Part shown: positions 25,143-34,612 of the stretch, piece after piece
Layout of the letters: each line of letters opens with the position of its first letter
Numbering within the stretch: position 1 is the stretch's first letter
From: Marisalimonas sp016777705
GTDB lineage: Bacteria > Pseudomonadota > Alphaproteobacteria > Puniceispirillales > Marisalimonadaceae
Assembly (NCBI RefSeq): GCF_047717795.1
Contig: NZ_CP159808.1
Location: 558,001 to 622,000, forward strand
Reading direction: 5' to 3'
Length of the DNA: 64,000 nucleotides
Program-made: the position numbers and the translations under genes
Notes under the pieces: generated by a model
What the model was told of the DNA's origin: nothing
What the model saw: only the letters and a program-made list of their open reading frames with translations
The model's database searches: none

Positions 25143-26555
25143 ATGCATCCTGAAAACACAAATTTCATTTACGTTAATCGTGAGATGCGAACTTTATCTA
25201 ATATAGACTATGATATTACTTTGCTGGATTGGCTGAGAACAAACCTGAAACTAAAGGGAACCAAGGAAGGTTGCGCTGAAGGTGATTGTGGAGCATGCTC
25301 AGTTTTAGTTCATGATGGATCTAATTCTGAGGTAAGACCAATTAATTCTTGTTTAGTCAGAGTAGGTCAGGTTGTTGGAAAAGGGGTTATTACTGTTGAA
25401 GGTATAGGTAATGAAAAAAAACCTCATCCTCTGCAAACTTCTTTCATTAAAGAAAATGCATCACAATGTGGATATTGTACTCCTGGATTTATAATCTCTG
25501 GGATTTCATTATTAAATTCAAACAAAGATGTTGATGAAAATTCAATTAACGATTCTGTTTCAGGTAATTTATGTAGATGTACAGGTTATTCTCCAATAGT
25601 GAAGGCACTAAAATCTGTTGGTAATAATCATGAAGAAATAAAGCCTATACAATTCGTAGAACAAAATAATGATGTCCAATTAGGCCTTGTTTCCTATCAT
25701 AATCCTATCAATTTAGATGAATTATTAAATTTAACAAATAAACCTAACTTTAGATATTTAGCTGGTGGTACAGATTTAAATTTGCAAAGACCTATAATTA
25801 ATGAAGACCAAAACACTATTATCAACTTAAGCAATATAAAAGAATTAAAAAACATAGAAGTTCAGAATAATAAACTTCTTTTAGGTAGTGCTGTAACTAT
25901 AGAAAATTTCTTAGTTACAATTAAGGATAGAATACCAGAATTAATCGAACTTCTGCAAAGATTTGGTTCACCACAAATACGTAATCAAGGTACTATTGGA
26001 GGTAATTTATGCACATCCAGTCCAATTGGAGATATAGCTCCTGTCTTTTTGGCTTTGAATGCAAAGTTAAATATTTTTGGAAGTAACGGAAGAAAAAAAG
26101 TAAATTTAAATGAATTTTACACAGGTTATAGAAAAAATATCTTAACTAAAGACGAGATTGTAAGTTCAATTGAAGTGCCTTTACCAAAAAAGGATTACAA
26201 TCTCTTTTGTTGGAAGTTATCAAAAAGATATGACCAAGATATTTCTACAATCTCTCTTACTGTTTATATCAAAATTAGAGATCAAATTATCGATGACATC
26301 CATCTTGCAGCAGGAGGTATTGCTGAAACTCCAAAATATCTAGATAACCTTTGTAAAGATATGAAAGGACAAAAACTAGATAAATCAATTTCGTTGGCTA
26401 TCAATAATATTAAAAATTATATAAAGCCTATATCAGACATAAGAGGAACTGCAGATTATAGAATTGAGTCCTTTAGGGGGTTATTTAGAAGGCTAGAAAA
26501 ATGTTTGGTTGATGGTGTAAAGACAATGTCAATTATGGATTATAATAATGAATAA
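25143..26555 (+). CDS. xdhA: xanthine dehydrogenase small subunit (2Fe-2S and FAD)
   Basis: 470 residues from the ATG at 25143, which has AGGTG seven bases ahead; the in-frame ATG two codons earlier is too close to that site. The two iron-sulfur clusters are marked by CAEGDCGACSV near residue 41 and CGYCTPGF plus NLCRCTGYSP near residues 110-155. The FAD domain follows from about residue 185 with LAGGTDLNLQ and QIRNQGTIGGNLCTSSPIGD. It overlaps xdhB by 8 bases. Together they oxidise hypoxanthine and xanthine to urate, passing electrons to NAD. The XdhC maturation factor is not in this window. Confidence 0.93.
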   Translation: MHPENTNFIYVNREMRTLSNIDYDITLLDWLRTNLKLKGTKEGCAEGDCGACSVLVHDGSNSEVRPINSCLVRVGQVVGKGVITVEGIGNEKKPHPLQTSFIKENASQCGYCTPGFIISGISLLNSNKDVDENSINDSVSGNLCRCTGYSPIVKALKSVGNNHEEIKPIQFVEQNNDVQLGLVSYHNPINLDELLNLTNKPNFRYLAGGTDLNLQRPIINEDQNTIINLSNIKELKNIEVQNNKLLLGSAVTIENFLVTIKDRIPELIELLQRFGSPQIRNQGTIGGNLCTSSPIGDIAPVFLALNAKLNIFGSNGRKKVNLNEFYTGYRKNILTKDEIVSSIEVPLPKKDYNLFCWKLSKRYDQDISTISLTVYIKIRDQIIDDIHLAAGGIAETPKYLDNLCKDMKGQKLDKSISLAINNIKNYIKPISDIRGTADYRIESFRGLFRRLEKCLVDGVKTMSIMDYNNE

Positions 26556-28830
26556 AGTTGCTTTTCATGACTCTTCCATCAGGCATACTACTGGTCAAGC
26601 AATTTACATTGATGATATGCCAGACCAAGAAAATTTATTACATGGTGGGCTTGTTCTCTCTAAGTGCGCTTATGGAAAAATCAAAAAATTAGATTATTCT
26701 AAATTAGACAAATTACCTTATTCTACAAAAATTATTACAGCAAAAGATATTCCTGGTGAAAATGAAATAGGTCCCATTAAAAACGGAGAACCAATTTTGG
26801 CTGATGATTTAATAACATATTACGGTCAACCAATTGCAATAATCTTAGCCAAAACTCACCAAGAGGCAATATATGCGAGTAATTTAGTAGAAGTTGAAAT
26901 AGAATTTATTGGAGAACCAATACTTACACTCGATGACGCTTATTCTAAAAGCTCATTTTTAGATGAACCAATTATTTTAGAAAAGGGTTTGCTAGAGAAT
27001 GAAATGGACCGTTCTAAATTCAAAATATCTGATTGTTTTGAAATTGGTGGTCAAGATCACTTTTACCTTGAAACACATGTAGCGTTGACTTTCCCAAGTG
27101 AAAATAATGAGTATACAGTTTGGTCAAGTACACAACATCCAACAGAAGTACAACATGGAGTTGGAAAAGTTTTAAACATTCCATCTGCCAAAATTGATAG
27201 TAAAGTTAGGAGATTAGGTGGTGGTTTTGGAGGCAAAGAAAGTCAGGCTACAATATTTGCGGCAATGTCTGCCTTGTGTGCGTTTGTTACTCAACAGCCA
27301 GTAAAAATTCGTCTTAATAGGCATCATGACATGACGGCATCTGGAAAAAGACATAACTTTAAAATATATTTTACAGCCGGTTTTTCTAGCAAGGGAAAGA
27401 TAAATGCTCTGGATTTAAGGTTATTAAGTAATGGTGGAAATGTTTTGGATCTCTCGGGTCCTGTTATGACAAGAGCTTTAACCCATTTAGATAATTGTTA
27501 TTTTATAAAATCAATAAAAGCTGTTGGTTATATCTGTAAGACTAATACAGTTTCAAATACTGCCTTCAGAGGATTTGGCGGTCCACAGGGTATGCTAGCA
27601 ATTGAAAATATTATTTATTTTGTAGCTCAATTTTTAAAAAAGCCATTAGACGAAATTAGGGATATTAACTTTTATTCAAAATCAAACGGTCTTACTACAC
27701 CTTATGGTCAGGTTGTATCAAAACCAAGAATTGAAAGAGTTATAAAAGAGATATATGGATTTAGTGATTATCATAAAAGGGTAGAAACAGTAAAAGTTTT
27801 TAATTTAGATCAAGAGAAAAATAAATTACCCTTTAGAAAAGGGCTTGCCCTAATGCCTGCAAAATTTGGAATATCATTCAATAAACCGTCATTTAATCAA
27901 GCAGGAGCTTTAGTTCATGTATATTCTGATGGATCAGTGAGATTAAATCACGGAGGCACAGAAATGGGTCAGGGGTTGTTTATTAAAGTAGCCCAAGTTG
28001 TCGCAGAATGTTTCAAAATTCCTTTAGAACAAATACATATTACTTCTACTAATACCGCAGAGGTTCCTAATACTTCTGCAACTGCAGCCTCATCTGGTTC
28101 AGATTTAAATGGAATGGCAGCTTGGGATGCTGCGTCTAAAATAAAAAATAGAATGATTACTCATGTCTCTCAATTATTTCAAAAACATAAGTCAGAAATT
28201 GCTTTTGAAAATGGTAGAATAATAGCAGGTAATAAAAGTCTGTTATTTTCAGAATTAGCTCACTCATGTTGGGAAAACAGAATATCACTATCATCTACAG
28301 GCTTTTACAAAACCCCAAAAATACATTGGGATCAAGGTAAATTAAAAGGTCATCCTTATTTTTATTTTACTTGGGGTGCAGCCGTATCAGAAGCTTTAAT
28401 AGATATTAATACAGGTGAAAGTAGAATACTTCAGGCAGATATTATTCAAGATTGTGGTAATTCTCTCAATGAAAGTATTGATATAGGTCAAATTGAAGGT
28501 GGTTTTATTCAAGGACTAGGGTGGTTAACATGTGAGGAACTACATTTCTCTAAAGATGGAAAGTTATTAACTACGGGGCCTTCAACTTATAAGTTACCAG
28601 GTAGTAGAGATGCTCCTCCAAAGTTTAAAGTTAAATTACTTGAAAATGCTGATAATGATGAGAAAACTATTTTTAGATCTAAAGCTGTTGGAGAACCGCC
28701 TCTATTGTTAGCTATTTCACATTTTTTGGCTATTAAGGATGCTATTAAAGCAGCTAATCCATTATCAAGACCAGAAAAATTAAATTCACCTGCTACTCCC
28801 TCTGAGATTTTAAAGGTTATTAAGGCTTAA
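26548..28830 (+). CDS. xdhB: xanthine dehydrogenase molybdenum subunit
   Basis: 760 residues, the usual XdhB length. Molybdopterin-site blocks are GGQDHFYLET (with the Moco glutamine) near residue 168, RRLGGGFGGKES near residue 221, NTAFRGFGGPQGML near residue 333 and HGGTEMGQGLFIKVAQV near residue 470. The catalytic glutamate is in AVGEPPLLLA near the C-terminus. It carries out purine hydroxylation. It overlaps xdhA and is 81 bases ahead of a nucleobase permease. With 8-oxoguanine deaminase and PuuD downstream, a purine substrate is well supported compared with other members of the molybdenum hydroxylase family. Confidence 0.93.
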   Translation: MNKVAFHDSSIRHTTGQAIYIDDMPDQENLLHGGLVLSKCAYGKIKKLDYSKLDKLPYSTKIITAKDIPGENEIGPIKNGEPILADDLITYYGQPIAIILAKTHQEAIYASNLVEVEIEFIGEPILTLDDAYSKSSFLDEPIILEKGLLENEMDRSKFKISDCFEIGGQDHFYLETHVALTFPSENNEYTVWSSTQHPTEVQHGVGKVLNIPSAKIDSKVRRLGGGFGGKESQATIFAAMSALCAFVTQQPVKIRLNRHHDMTASGKRHNFKIYFTAGFSSKGKINALDLRLLSNGGNVLDLSGPVMTRALTHLDNCYFIKSIKAVGYICKTNTVSNTAFRGFGGPQGMLAIENIIYFVAQFLKKPLDEIRDINFYSKSNGLTTPYGQVVSKPRIERVIKEIYGFSDYHKRVETVKVFNLDQEKNKLPFRKGLALMPAKFGISFNKPSFNQAGALVHVYSDGSVRLNHGGTEMGQGLFIKVAQVVAECFKIPLEQIHITSTNTAEVPNTSATAASSGSDLNGMAAWDAASKIKNRMITHVSQLFQKHKSEIAFENGRIIAGNKSLLFSELAHSCWENRISLSSTGFYKTPKIHWDQGKLKGHPYFYFTWGAAVSEALIDINTGESRILQADIIQDCGNSLNESIDIGQIEGGFIQGLGWLTCEELHFSKDGKLLTTGPSTYKLPGSRDAPPKFKVKLLENADNDEKTIFRSKAVGEPPLLLAISHFLAIKDAIKAANPLSRPEKLNSPATPSEILKVIKA

Positions 28831-28911
28831 CAAGTTAAATAACTTTAATTTGTTTTTATCTATATATTGTGATTTGATAATTATGTTTAACAACATTTAG
28901 GGGAGGTAACT

Positions 28912-30240
28912 ATGAGTGCCTTAGAAAACATTTCACAAGAAGACTTAAAAAATCCTGATTATGTTCCACCTTTACAGGTTGGTCTAATTCTTGGATTACA
29001 ACATGTTCTAGCAATGTTTGTTAGTAACGTAACACCTTCTATAATTATTGCAGGTGTTGCTGGTTTTGCCTTTGGAAGTGCTGACACAGTATTTTTAATA
29101 CAAATGTCTATGTTATTCGCTGGAATTGCTACTTTAATGCAAACAATTGGTTTTGGTCCAGTAGGGGCTAGGCTACCGGTTATGCAAGGTACTAGTTTTG
29201 CTTTTGTGCCAGTCATGATTGGAGCTGCTAAAATGGGTATGGGAACGCTTTTCGGTGGAATAGTCATTGGAGGTTTGTTTCATGCTTTTATGGGATTATT
29301 CATAGGTAAAATTCGTCATTGGTTCCCTCCATTAGTTTCTGGAATTATTATTTTAGCAATTGGTATATATTTGATTCCTGTTGGGATTCAGTATGCTGCT
29401 GGTGGTGCTGGTGATTTTAATATGTCAAAACCGACTTGGGGAGGTTTGGGCAATTGGAGCCTTGCAATAATTGTTATATTAGTATCTTTTGGATTAAAAT
29501 TTTGGACAAAAGGAATTATTTCAAGCTCATCAGTATTATTAGGAATGATTGTGGCTTATGTTATTGCTATTTTTATGGGAGACGTAAACTTTTCTGGTAT
29601 AAGTAAAGCTGCATGGTTTGCTTTACCAGAGCCATTTAAGTATGGTTTTGATATTAACTTAACTGTGATAATAGCTATGTGTCTTATGTCTATTGTTAGT
29701 GCAATTGAGACAGTTGGAGATATATCAGGTATAGCAAAAGGTGGAGCCAATCGAGAAGCTACAGATAAAGAACTTCAGGGTGGAACCTATGCAGATGGAA
29801 TAGGTACTGCAGTTGCTGGAATTTTTGGTGGTTTACCAAATACGAGTTTTAGCCAAAACGTAGGTCTAATTTCTATGACTGGAGTAATGAGTAGATCTGT
29901 TGTTACTATAGCAGCTATTTTTTTAATACTTTGTGGTCTCGTTCCTAAAATAGGCGCACTAGTTTCTTCTATGCCAATAGCCGTCCTAGGAGGAGGAGTT
30001 ATCGTCATGTTTGGTATGGTCGCATCTGCAGGTATAAACATGCTTAGTAGTGTAAATTGGAATAGAAGAAATATGATGATATTTGCTATTTCCTTATCTA
30101 TAGGCTTTGGTTTACAAAAAGTTCCTGCCTCTGTTCAAGGATTAGGAGGAGATCTTCAAATGCTTATGACGTCGGGTTTATTGCCAGCTGCTTTCTTAGC
30201 TGTTTTATTAAATATTATTTTACCAGAAGAAGATAAATAA
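28912..30240 (+). CDS. NCS2 family purine (xanthine/urate) permease
   Basis: 442 residues with about 12-14 membrane segments. The nucleobase-cation symporter-2 signature SQNVGLISMTG (Q-N-x-G-x4-T-x-G) is near residue 311. GLQHVLAMFVSNVTPSIII at the start and SAIETVGDISGIAK near residue 263 are further NCS2 markers. GGGGAGGT precedes the ATG, one of the strongest ribosome-binding sites here. The position directly after xdhAB, with a strong terminator behind it, makes it the import protein for xanthine, urate or related purines. Exact specificity is not readable. Confidence 0.92.
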   Translation: MSALENISQEDLKNPDYVPPLQVGLILGLQHVLAMFVSNVTPSIIIAGVAGFAFGSADTVFLIQMSMLFAGIATLMQTIGFGPVGARLPVMQGTSFAFVPVMIGAAKMGMGTLFGGIVIGGLFHAFMGLFIGKIRHWFPPLVSGIIILAIGIYLIPVGIQYAAGGAGDFNMSKPTWGGLGNWSLAIIVILVSFGLKFWTKGIISSSSVLLGMIVAYVIAIFMGDVNFSGISKAAWFALPEPFKYGFDINLTVIIAMCLMSIVSAIETVGDISGIAKGGANREATDKELQGGTYADGIGTAVAGIFGGLPNTSFSQNVGLISMTGVMSRSVVTIAAIFLILCGLVPKIGALVSSMPIAVLGGGVIVMFGMVASAGINMLSSVNWNRRNMMIFAISLSIGFGLQKVPASVQGLGGDLQMLMTSGLLPAAFLAVLLNIILPEEDK

Positions 30241-30270
30241 TAATTTTTAAATTAAAATAAATACTGTTAC

Positions 30271-30307
30271 ATTACACCGCTAAACTAAAAGCGGTGTAAT
30301 TTTTTTT
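30271..30307 (+). terminator. Rho-independent terminator after the purine permease
   Basis: A perfect 10-bp stem (30271-30280 with 30291-30300), a 10-base loop and seven T directly after it. It ends one base before the ATG of the next gene on the same strand, so that gene must be read from a leaderless start, by read-through, or from a promoter inside the hairpin region. Confidence 0.9.
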
Positions 30308-30308
30308 A

Positions 30309-31661
30309 ATGTCTAATATTCTAATTAAAAATGCAAAAATTATTGCAACGATGGATGACAATCAAAATGAAATTGTTAACCAATCTATTTACTGTGAAAA
30401 TGGAAAAATTATTGAAATTGGTCAATGTGAAAACTCCAATTATGATACCAGGAGCACAATAGATGCCTCTGAAATGGTTGTAATACCAGGGTTGATTAAT
30501 ACACATCATCATTTATTTCAAAATTTAACTCGATGCTATACAAATGCTCAAAATGAATCATTATTTGGTTGGTTAACAAATTTATATCCAATTTGGAATA
30601 AAATAATTCCGTCTGATATCTATATTTCATCCCTAATTGGTTTATCAGAAATGGTAATGAGTGGATGTACAACTTCTAGTGATCATCTATATCTTTTTCC
30701 TAATGGTTCAAAACTTGAAGATCAAATTGAAGCAGCTAAACTTGTTGGTTGCAGGTTTCATGCAACCAGAGGTTCAATGAGTATAGGAGTTAGTAAAGGA
30801 GGTTTGCCACCTGACACTTTAGTAGAAGAAGAAAACTTTATATTAAAGGATTGTCAAAGAGTTATTGAAACGTTTCATGATGATGCTGATTTATCCATGT
30901 TAAAGATAGCTTTAGCACCATGCTCACCATTTAGTGTAAGTCAAAATTTAATGAAAGAAACAGCTATTTTAGCTAGAGAATTTTCTGTAGGTATGCATAC
31001 CCATTTGGCAGAAAATAAAGAAGATATTATTTATACTGAGGAAAATTTTGGTATGCGGCCCGGTCAGTATATTGAAGAATTAGGATGGTTAGGTAATGAT
31101 GTTTGGCATGCTCATTGTGTTCAATTAGATGAAAATGAAGTAAGTTTATTTGCAAAAACAGGTACAGGAATAGCTCATTGTCCTTGTTCAAATATGCGTT
31201 TAGCAAGTGGTATCGCTCCTTTAAGAAATTGGCTTGATGCAGGCGTTAATGTTGGATTAGGTGTTGATGGATCAAGTTCTAATGATAGCGGACATTTATT
31301 AAATGAAGCTCGTCAAGCTATGCTCTTACAAAGAGTTAATCTAGGAGCAGACAAATTTTCAGCTCGAGAAGCACTATATACTGCGACAAGAGGTGGAGCT
31401 AAAGTTCTTAACAGAAACGACATAGGACAAATTGCCGTTGGTAAGGCTGCAGATTTTGCCATCTATGATCTTAATCAAATTTCATTGTCTGGAACTTGGA
31501 GTGATCCATTGGCTGGTTTAGTGTTTTGTTCACCTATGCATACAGCTTACACAATATGTAATGGGAGAGTGATTTCTGAGTCAGGTAATATGAGTAACTT
31601 TGATCTTGGTGTTTCACTTGATGAACACAAATCTGCGTCAAAGAGATTGCTAGATTTATAA
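30309..31661 (+). CDS. 8-oxoguanine deaminase (amidohydrolase superfamily)
   Basis: 450 residues. Metal ligands of the cytosine-deaminase-like amidohydrolases are HHH in NTHHHLFQNLTR near residue 63, HTHLAEN near residue 234, HAHC near residue 265 and the aspartate in GVDGSSSND near residue 320. The SGCTTSSDHLYLFPNGS stretch and overall length match 8-oxoguanine deaminases, which turn 8-oxoguanine into urate; guanine deaminase or triazine-type hydrolase activity is an alternative. Urate is the substrate of PuuD in this island. The ATG has no ribosome-binding site, since a terminator stem and T-run occupy the upstream bases. Confidence 0.87.
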   Translation: MSNILIKNAKIIATMDDNQNEIVNQSIYCENGKIIEIGQCENSNYDTRSTIDASEMVVIPGLINTHHHLFQNLTRCYTNAQNESLFGWLTNLYPIWNKIIPSDIYISSLIGLSEMVMSGCTTSSDHLYLFPNGSKLEDQIEAAKLVGCRFHATRGSMSIGVSKGGLPPDTLVEEENFILKDCQRVIETFHDDADLSMLKIALAPCSPFSVSQNLMKETAILAREFSVGMHTHLAENKEDIIYTEENFGMRPGQYIEELGWLGNDVWHAHCVQLDENEVSLFAKTGTGIAHCPCSNMRLASGIAPLRNWLDAGVNVGLGVDGSSSNDSGHLLNEARQAMLLQRVNLGADKFSAREALYTATRGGAKVLNRNDIGQIAVGKAADFAIYDLNQISLSGTWSDPLAGLVFCSPMHTAYTICNGRVISESGNMSNFDLGVSLDEHKSASKRLLDL

Positions 31662-31664
31662 ATA

Positions 31665-32180
31665 TTAAAAGATTAAATGTCTTACTTCATTTTCTTTGAA
31701 ATGATATTCTATTAAATTAACAGAAGAATTTTCATTTTTTTTAATTCTATCAACAATCCAAAATTCTTGTTTTTTTCTAACTAACAAAGGGTGATGCCAA
31801 ACATTCCTATTGTAAGTTATACCAACGTCACCTTTTACATCAAAACACCTTATAGTATCTAAATCTGGCATATTATTTTTGTCCTTGGACACAACTATTA
31901 ACCAATCTATATTTTGAATAGGTAAGAAGCTTTGAGAAGCAATAGGGTGTTTTTCCATTATTTTGATTTCAATAGGTAAATTTCTTGGGGATCCTGAAAA
32001 TATCGAAATTGCTGGAACTCCACCTTCATTGTTCAATTCTAAATCTGAAATATTATGATGACGAATTGTGGTACCTTGATTTATAGAAATTTTTTCAGAA
32101 GTTGTGTCTTTATTTATTACATGTCCAAATTCGCTGAAGTTACCTAAGTCTATATTTTCAATTTCAATTTTATTTATCAT
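31665..32180 (-). CDS. allA: ureidoglycolate lyase
   Basis: 171 residues of the AllA cupin-fold family. Typical parts are FSEFGHVI near residue 15, EKHPIASQSFLPIQ with a cupin histidine near residue 78, and YNRNVWHHPLLV near residue 122 with the histidines used for activity. It splits ureidoglycolate to glyoxylate and urea, the last step of allantoin breakdown. Its start overlaps the allantoicase gene by 11 bases, a strong sign of coupled expression. It is the last gene of the leftward uraH-puuD-hydantoinase-alc-allA operon. Confidence 0.92.
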   Translation of the reverse strand: MINKIEIENIDLGNFSEFGHVINKDTTSEKISINQGTTIRHHNISDLELNNEGGVPAISIFSGSPRNLPIEIKIMEKHPIASQSFLPIQNIDWLIVVSKDKNNMPDLDTIRCFDVKGDVGITYNRNVWHHPLLVRKKQEFWIVDRIKKNENSSVNLIEYHFKENEVRHLIF

Positions 32181-33168
32181 CTAACTTTTTTCCAAATATT
32201 CTAAGTCTAGAAACACCCCCATCTGGGTAAATATTTAATCTAATATGAGTGGCTTCAGCTTTTGAATTTGAATTAATTTCATACTTATGGATATTGTCGG
32301 CAGTTAACTTGGTTTCATCTAGTATAACATCCCAATTTTCTGAACTTTCAATAAGGTCTTTTGTTGTTATGTTCTTATCAATAGATATTGCTTGAATTGA
32401 TGCTCGATCAGGATAGTTTCCTTTAAAATGAGCTGTATCAATTTCAATTTTTTCAATCTTACCTTTCTTTGCTAATTTAATAATGATCCAGTCATTACCT
32501 GGCTCACGTCGTCTTCTAGTTTCCCAGCCATCACCCATAGTCTGTCCTCTTCCTTCGGAAAGAAGTGCAGAGACATCTCCGTAATGTGCATTGTTATAAG
32601 CTAAAATAGAGCCACCTAGTTTTAATGAAGATAATTCTATTATTTCTTCATTATTAAACCTATCCCAGTTATATTTTACCTTTCCAAACAATCTAATGCG
32701 TGCAACACCGCCGTCCGGAAATATTTGTAACCTAACGAAATTAAATTTTTCTTTTAAATTTAATTCAAAATTGTTCTTACAATCCCCAATTAGGCTAGTT
32801 TTAGCTATTAAAGATTTCCAATTAGAATCTTTATTCGGATCAGTCTCGCTATATATTCCTTCTAAAGAAAAAAAAGGAGGAAAGTTTCCAGTGAAATAGC
32901 TCGTATCTATCTCTATTTTAGATATAATACCTGCTGAACCAAGCTTTAAAATTGCCCAATCATTTCCACCATCTCTTCGTCTTTTGCTTTCCCATCCATC
33001 CATCCATTTACCATGATTATCATATTTATCTTCGATAAAAATGGGTTCTTTATCATTTAACATTCTTGTTACTTCACCAAAAAAATCATCAGAAAACGCC
33101 AATATTTTGGTGCCCATTTTAGGTGAAGCTAGATTAACTAAACCTTGAATTGAGTTATTTGTAGTCAT
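32170..33168 (-). CDS. alc: allantoicase
   Basis: 332 residues formed by two allantoicase repeats. GWESKRRRDGGNDWAILKLG near residue 58 in the first and GWETRRRREPGNDWIIIKLA near residue 220 in the second are clear homologous copies, and each repeat ends in FPDGGVARIRLFG or YPDGGVSRLRIFG. The enzyme hydrolyses allantoate to ureidoglycolate and urea. Its presence commits the pathway to the allantoate amidinohydrolase (urea-releasing) route. No urease is seen in the window, so the fate of the two urea molecules is open. Confidence 0.94.
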   Translation of the reverse strand: MTTNNSIQGLVNLASPKMGTKILAFSDDFFGEVTRMLNDKEPIFIEDKYDNHGKWMDGWESKRRRDGGNDWAILKLGSAGIISKIEIDTSYFTGNFPPFFSLEGIYSETDPNKDSNWKSLIAKTSLIGDCKNNFELNLKEKFNFVRLQIFPDGGVARIRLFGKVKYNWDRFNNEEIIELSSLKLGGSILAYNNAHYGDVSALLSEGRGQTMGDGWETRRRREPGNDWIIIKLAKKGKIEKIEIDTAHFKGNYPDRASIQAISIDKNITTKDLIESSENWDVILDETKLTADNIHKYEINSNSKAEATHIRLNIYPDGGVSRLRIFGKKLDDK

Positions 33169-33187
33169 GATTATTAATCCTAATTAT

Positions 33188-34594
33188 TTAGAGTAAACAA
33201 AAGTCTCTTGAAACATATCTACCAAGATTTTTTTGTGTAATAAATTTATTATCTTCATAAATTTTCTGACCTCTTAACCAAGTCTGTATTGGCCAGCCCT
33301 TAATTTCTAAGTTTTCATAAGGTGTATAATCAGATCCATGATGTAGGTCAGCTTGTTTTATTTTTTTTACCTTATTTGGATCCCAAATAGTTAAATCTGC
33401 ATCACTTCCGATTTTAATAGAACCTTTTTGAGGGTATAATCCATACATTTTAGCAGGATTTGTAGAGGTCAATTCTACAAATCTCTCAATTGAAATTCTG
33501 TTTTTGCTTACGCCTTCTGAAAATAAGATTGGAAGTCTGGTTTCTACACCAGGTATCCCATTAGGAACCCATTTGAAGGAAGTCCTTGCTCCTGGTCGAT
33601 CTTTTCCTTTTTTATCTTTAAACTTAAAAGGGCAGTGATCTGAGGAAAAAATATCAAACGTTCCGTCTATAATTCCTTCCCAAATTGCTTCTTGACTTTC
33701 TCTATCTCTTGGAGGAGGAGAGCATACATACTTAGCCCCCTCAAAATCCATATTAAGTCCTTTCATATCATCTTCAGTTAGGCAAATGTATTGAGGACAT
33801 GTTTCTGAAAAAACCTTTATACCATTTTCTTTAGCCCATTTTATCTGCGACAAAGCTTCATTGCCTGATACATGAACTATTACAATGGGTATATCAACAA
33901 TTTGTGCATGGCTAATGGCTCTATGAGTAGCTTCTCTTTCTACAATTTGAGGTCTTGATAATCCATGATAGTAAGGGGCTAGTTTACCTTCATCTTCTAA
34001 TTTTTTTGTTAAATATCTTATCGCATCATAACCTTCTGCATGAACCATAACCAAGGTTTTTTCTTTTTTTGCAACTTCAAAAACTTTTAATAGTTCTTCA
34101 TCATTAAGCACAAGATCATCGTATGTCATGAAAACTTTGAAAGAAGTATATCCGTCTCTAGCTAATGCAGGTAGCTCTTGGCCTAACACTTGCGCTGATG
34201 GGTCACTAATTATCAAGTGAAAAGAAGTGTCCACAAATAAATTATCCTTAGCTTTCGCATGATAATTTTTTACACATTCTCTCAATGATTGTCCTTTTTC
34301 TTGCATAGCAAAAGGTAATACTGTTGTAGATCCTCCAGCTGCTGCAGATTTAGTAGCGCTTTGAAAATTATCAGCCATTTCTACATCAGGTCCAGAAGGT
34401 TGATCAATGTGTACGTGTGCGTCTATTCCACCTGGTAGTATAATTAAATCGGTAGCATCTTCTATGTTTTTGGCATTGCTATTCAATTGGCCTAATGCAC
34501 AAATTTTCCCCTCAAAGATGCCTATATCACAATTTTCTATACCTTTTTCTGTAACCACTCTACCATTAGTGAGAATAACATCTAGATTTTCCAT
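33188..34594 (-). CDS. hydantoinase/dihydropyrimidinase family amidohydrolase, candidate allantoinase
   Basis: 468 residues. The binuclear metal site is complete: His60 and His62 in DAHVHID, carboxylated Lys153 in SFKVFM, His185 in VHAE, His241 in IVHVSG and Asp319 in SSDHCPF. Length and motifs are those of D-hydantoinases/dihydropyrimidinases. It lies between puuD and allantoicase, where an allantoinase would be expected, and no AllB- or PuuE-type gene is present. Allantoin is a hydantoin, so a hydantoinase-family enzyme that opens it is chemically reasonable. This reassignment is inference. Confidence 0.82.
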   Translation of the reverse strand: MENLDVILTNGRVVTEKGIENCDIGIFEGKICALGQLNSNAKNIEDATDLIILPGGIDAHVHIDQPSGPDVEMADNFQSATKSAAAGGSTTVLPFAMQEKGQSLRECVKNYHAKAKDNLFVDTSFHLIISDPSAQVLGQELPALARDGYTSFKVFMTYDDLVLNDEELLKVFEVAKKEKTLVMVHAEGYDAIRYLTKKLEDEGKLAPYYHGLSRPQIVEREATHRAISHAQIVDIPIVIVHVSGNEALSQIKWAKENGIKVFSETCPQYICLTEDDMKGLNMDFEGAKYVCSPPPRDRESQEAIWEGIIDGTFDIFSSDHCPFKFKDKKGKDRPGARTSFKWVPNGIPGVETRLPILFSEGVSKNRISIERFVELTSTNPAKMYGLYPQKGSIKIGSDADLTIWDPNKVKKIKQADLHHGSDYTPYENLEIKGWPIQTWLRGQKIYEDNKFITQKNLGRYVSRDFCLL

Positions 34595-34612
34595 ATGTAT
34601 TTTCCATTACTA

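Noticed and set aside
28832..28845. AAGTTA/TAACTT hairpin after xdhB as terminator
   Set aside because: Only A-T rich 6-bp arms with a 2-base spacer and no T-run; too weak to call.
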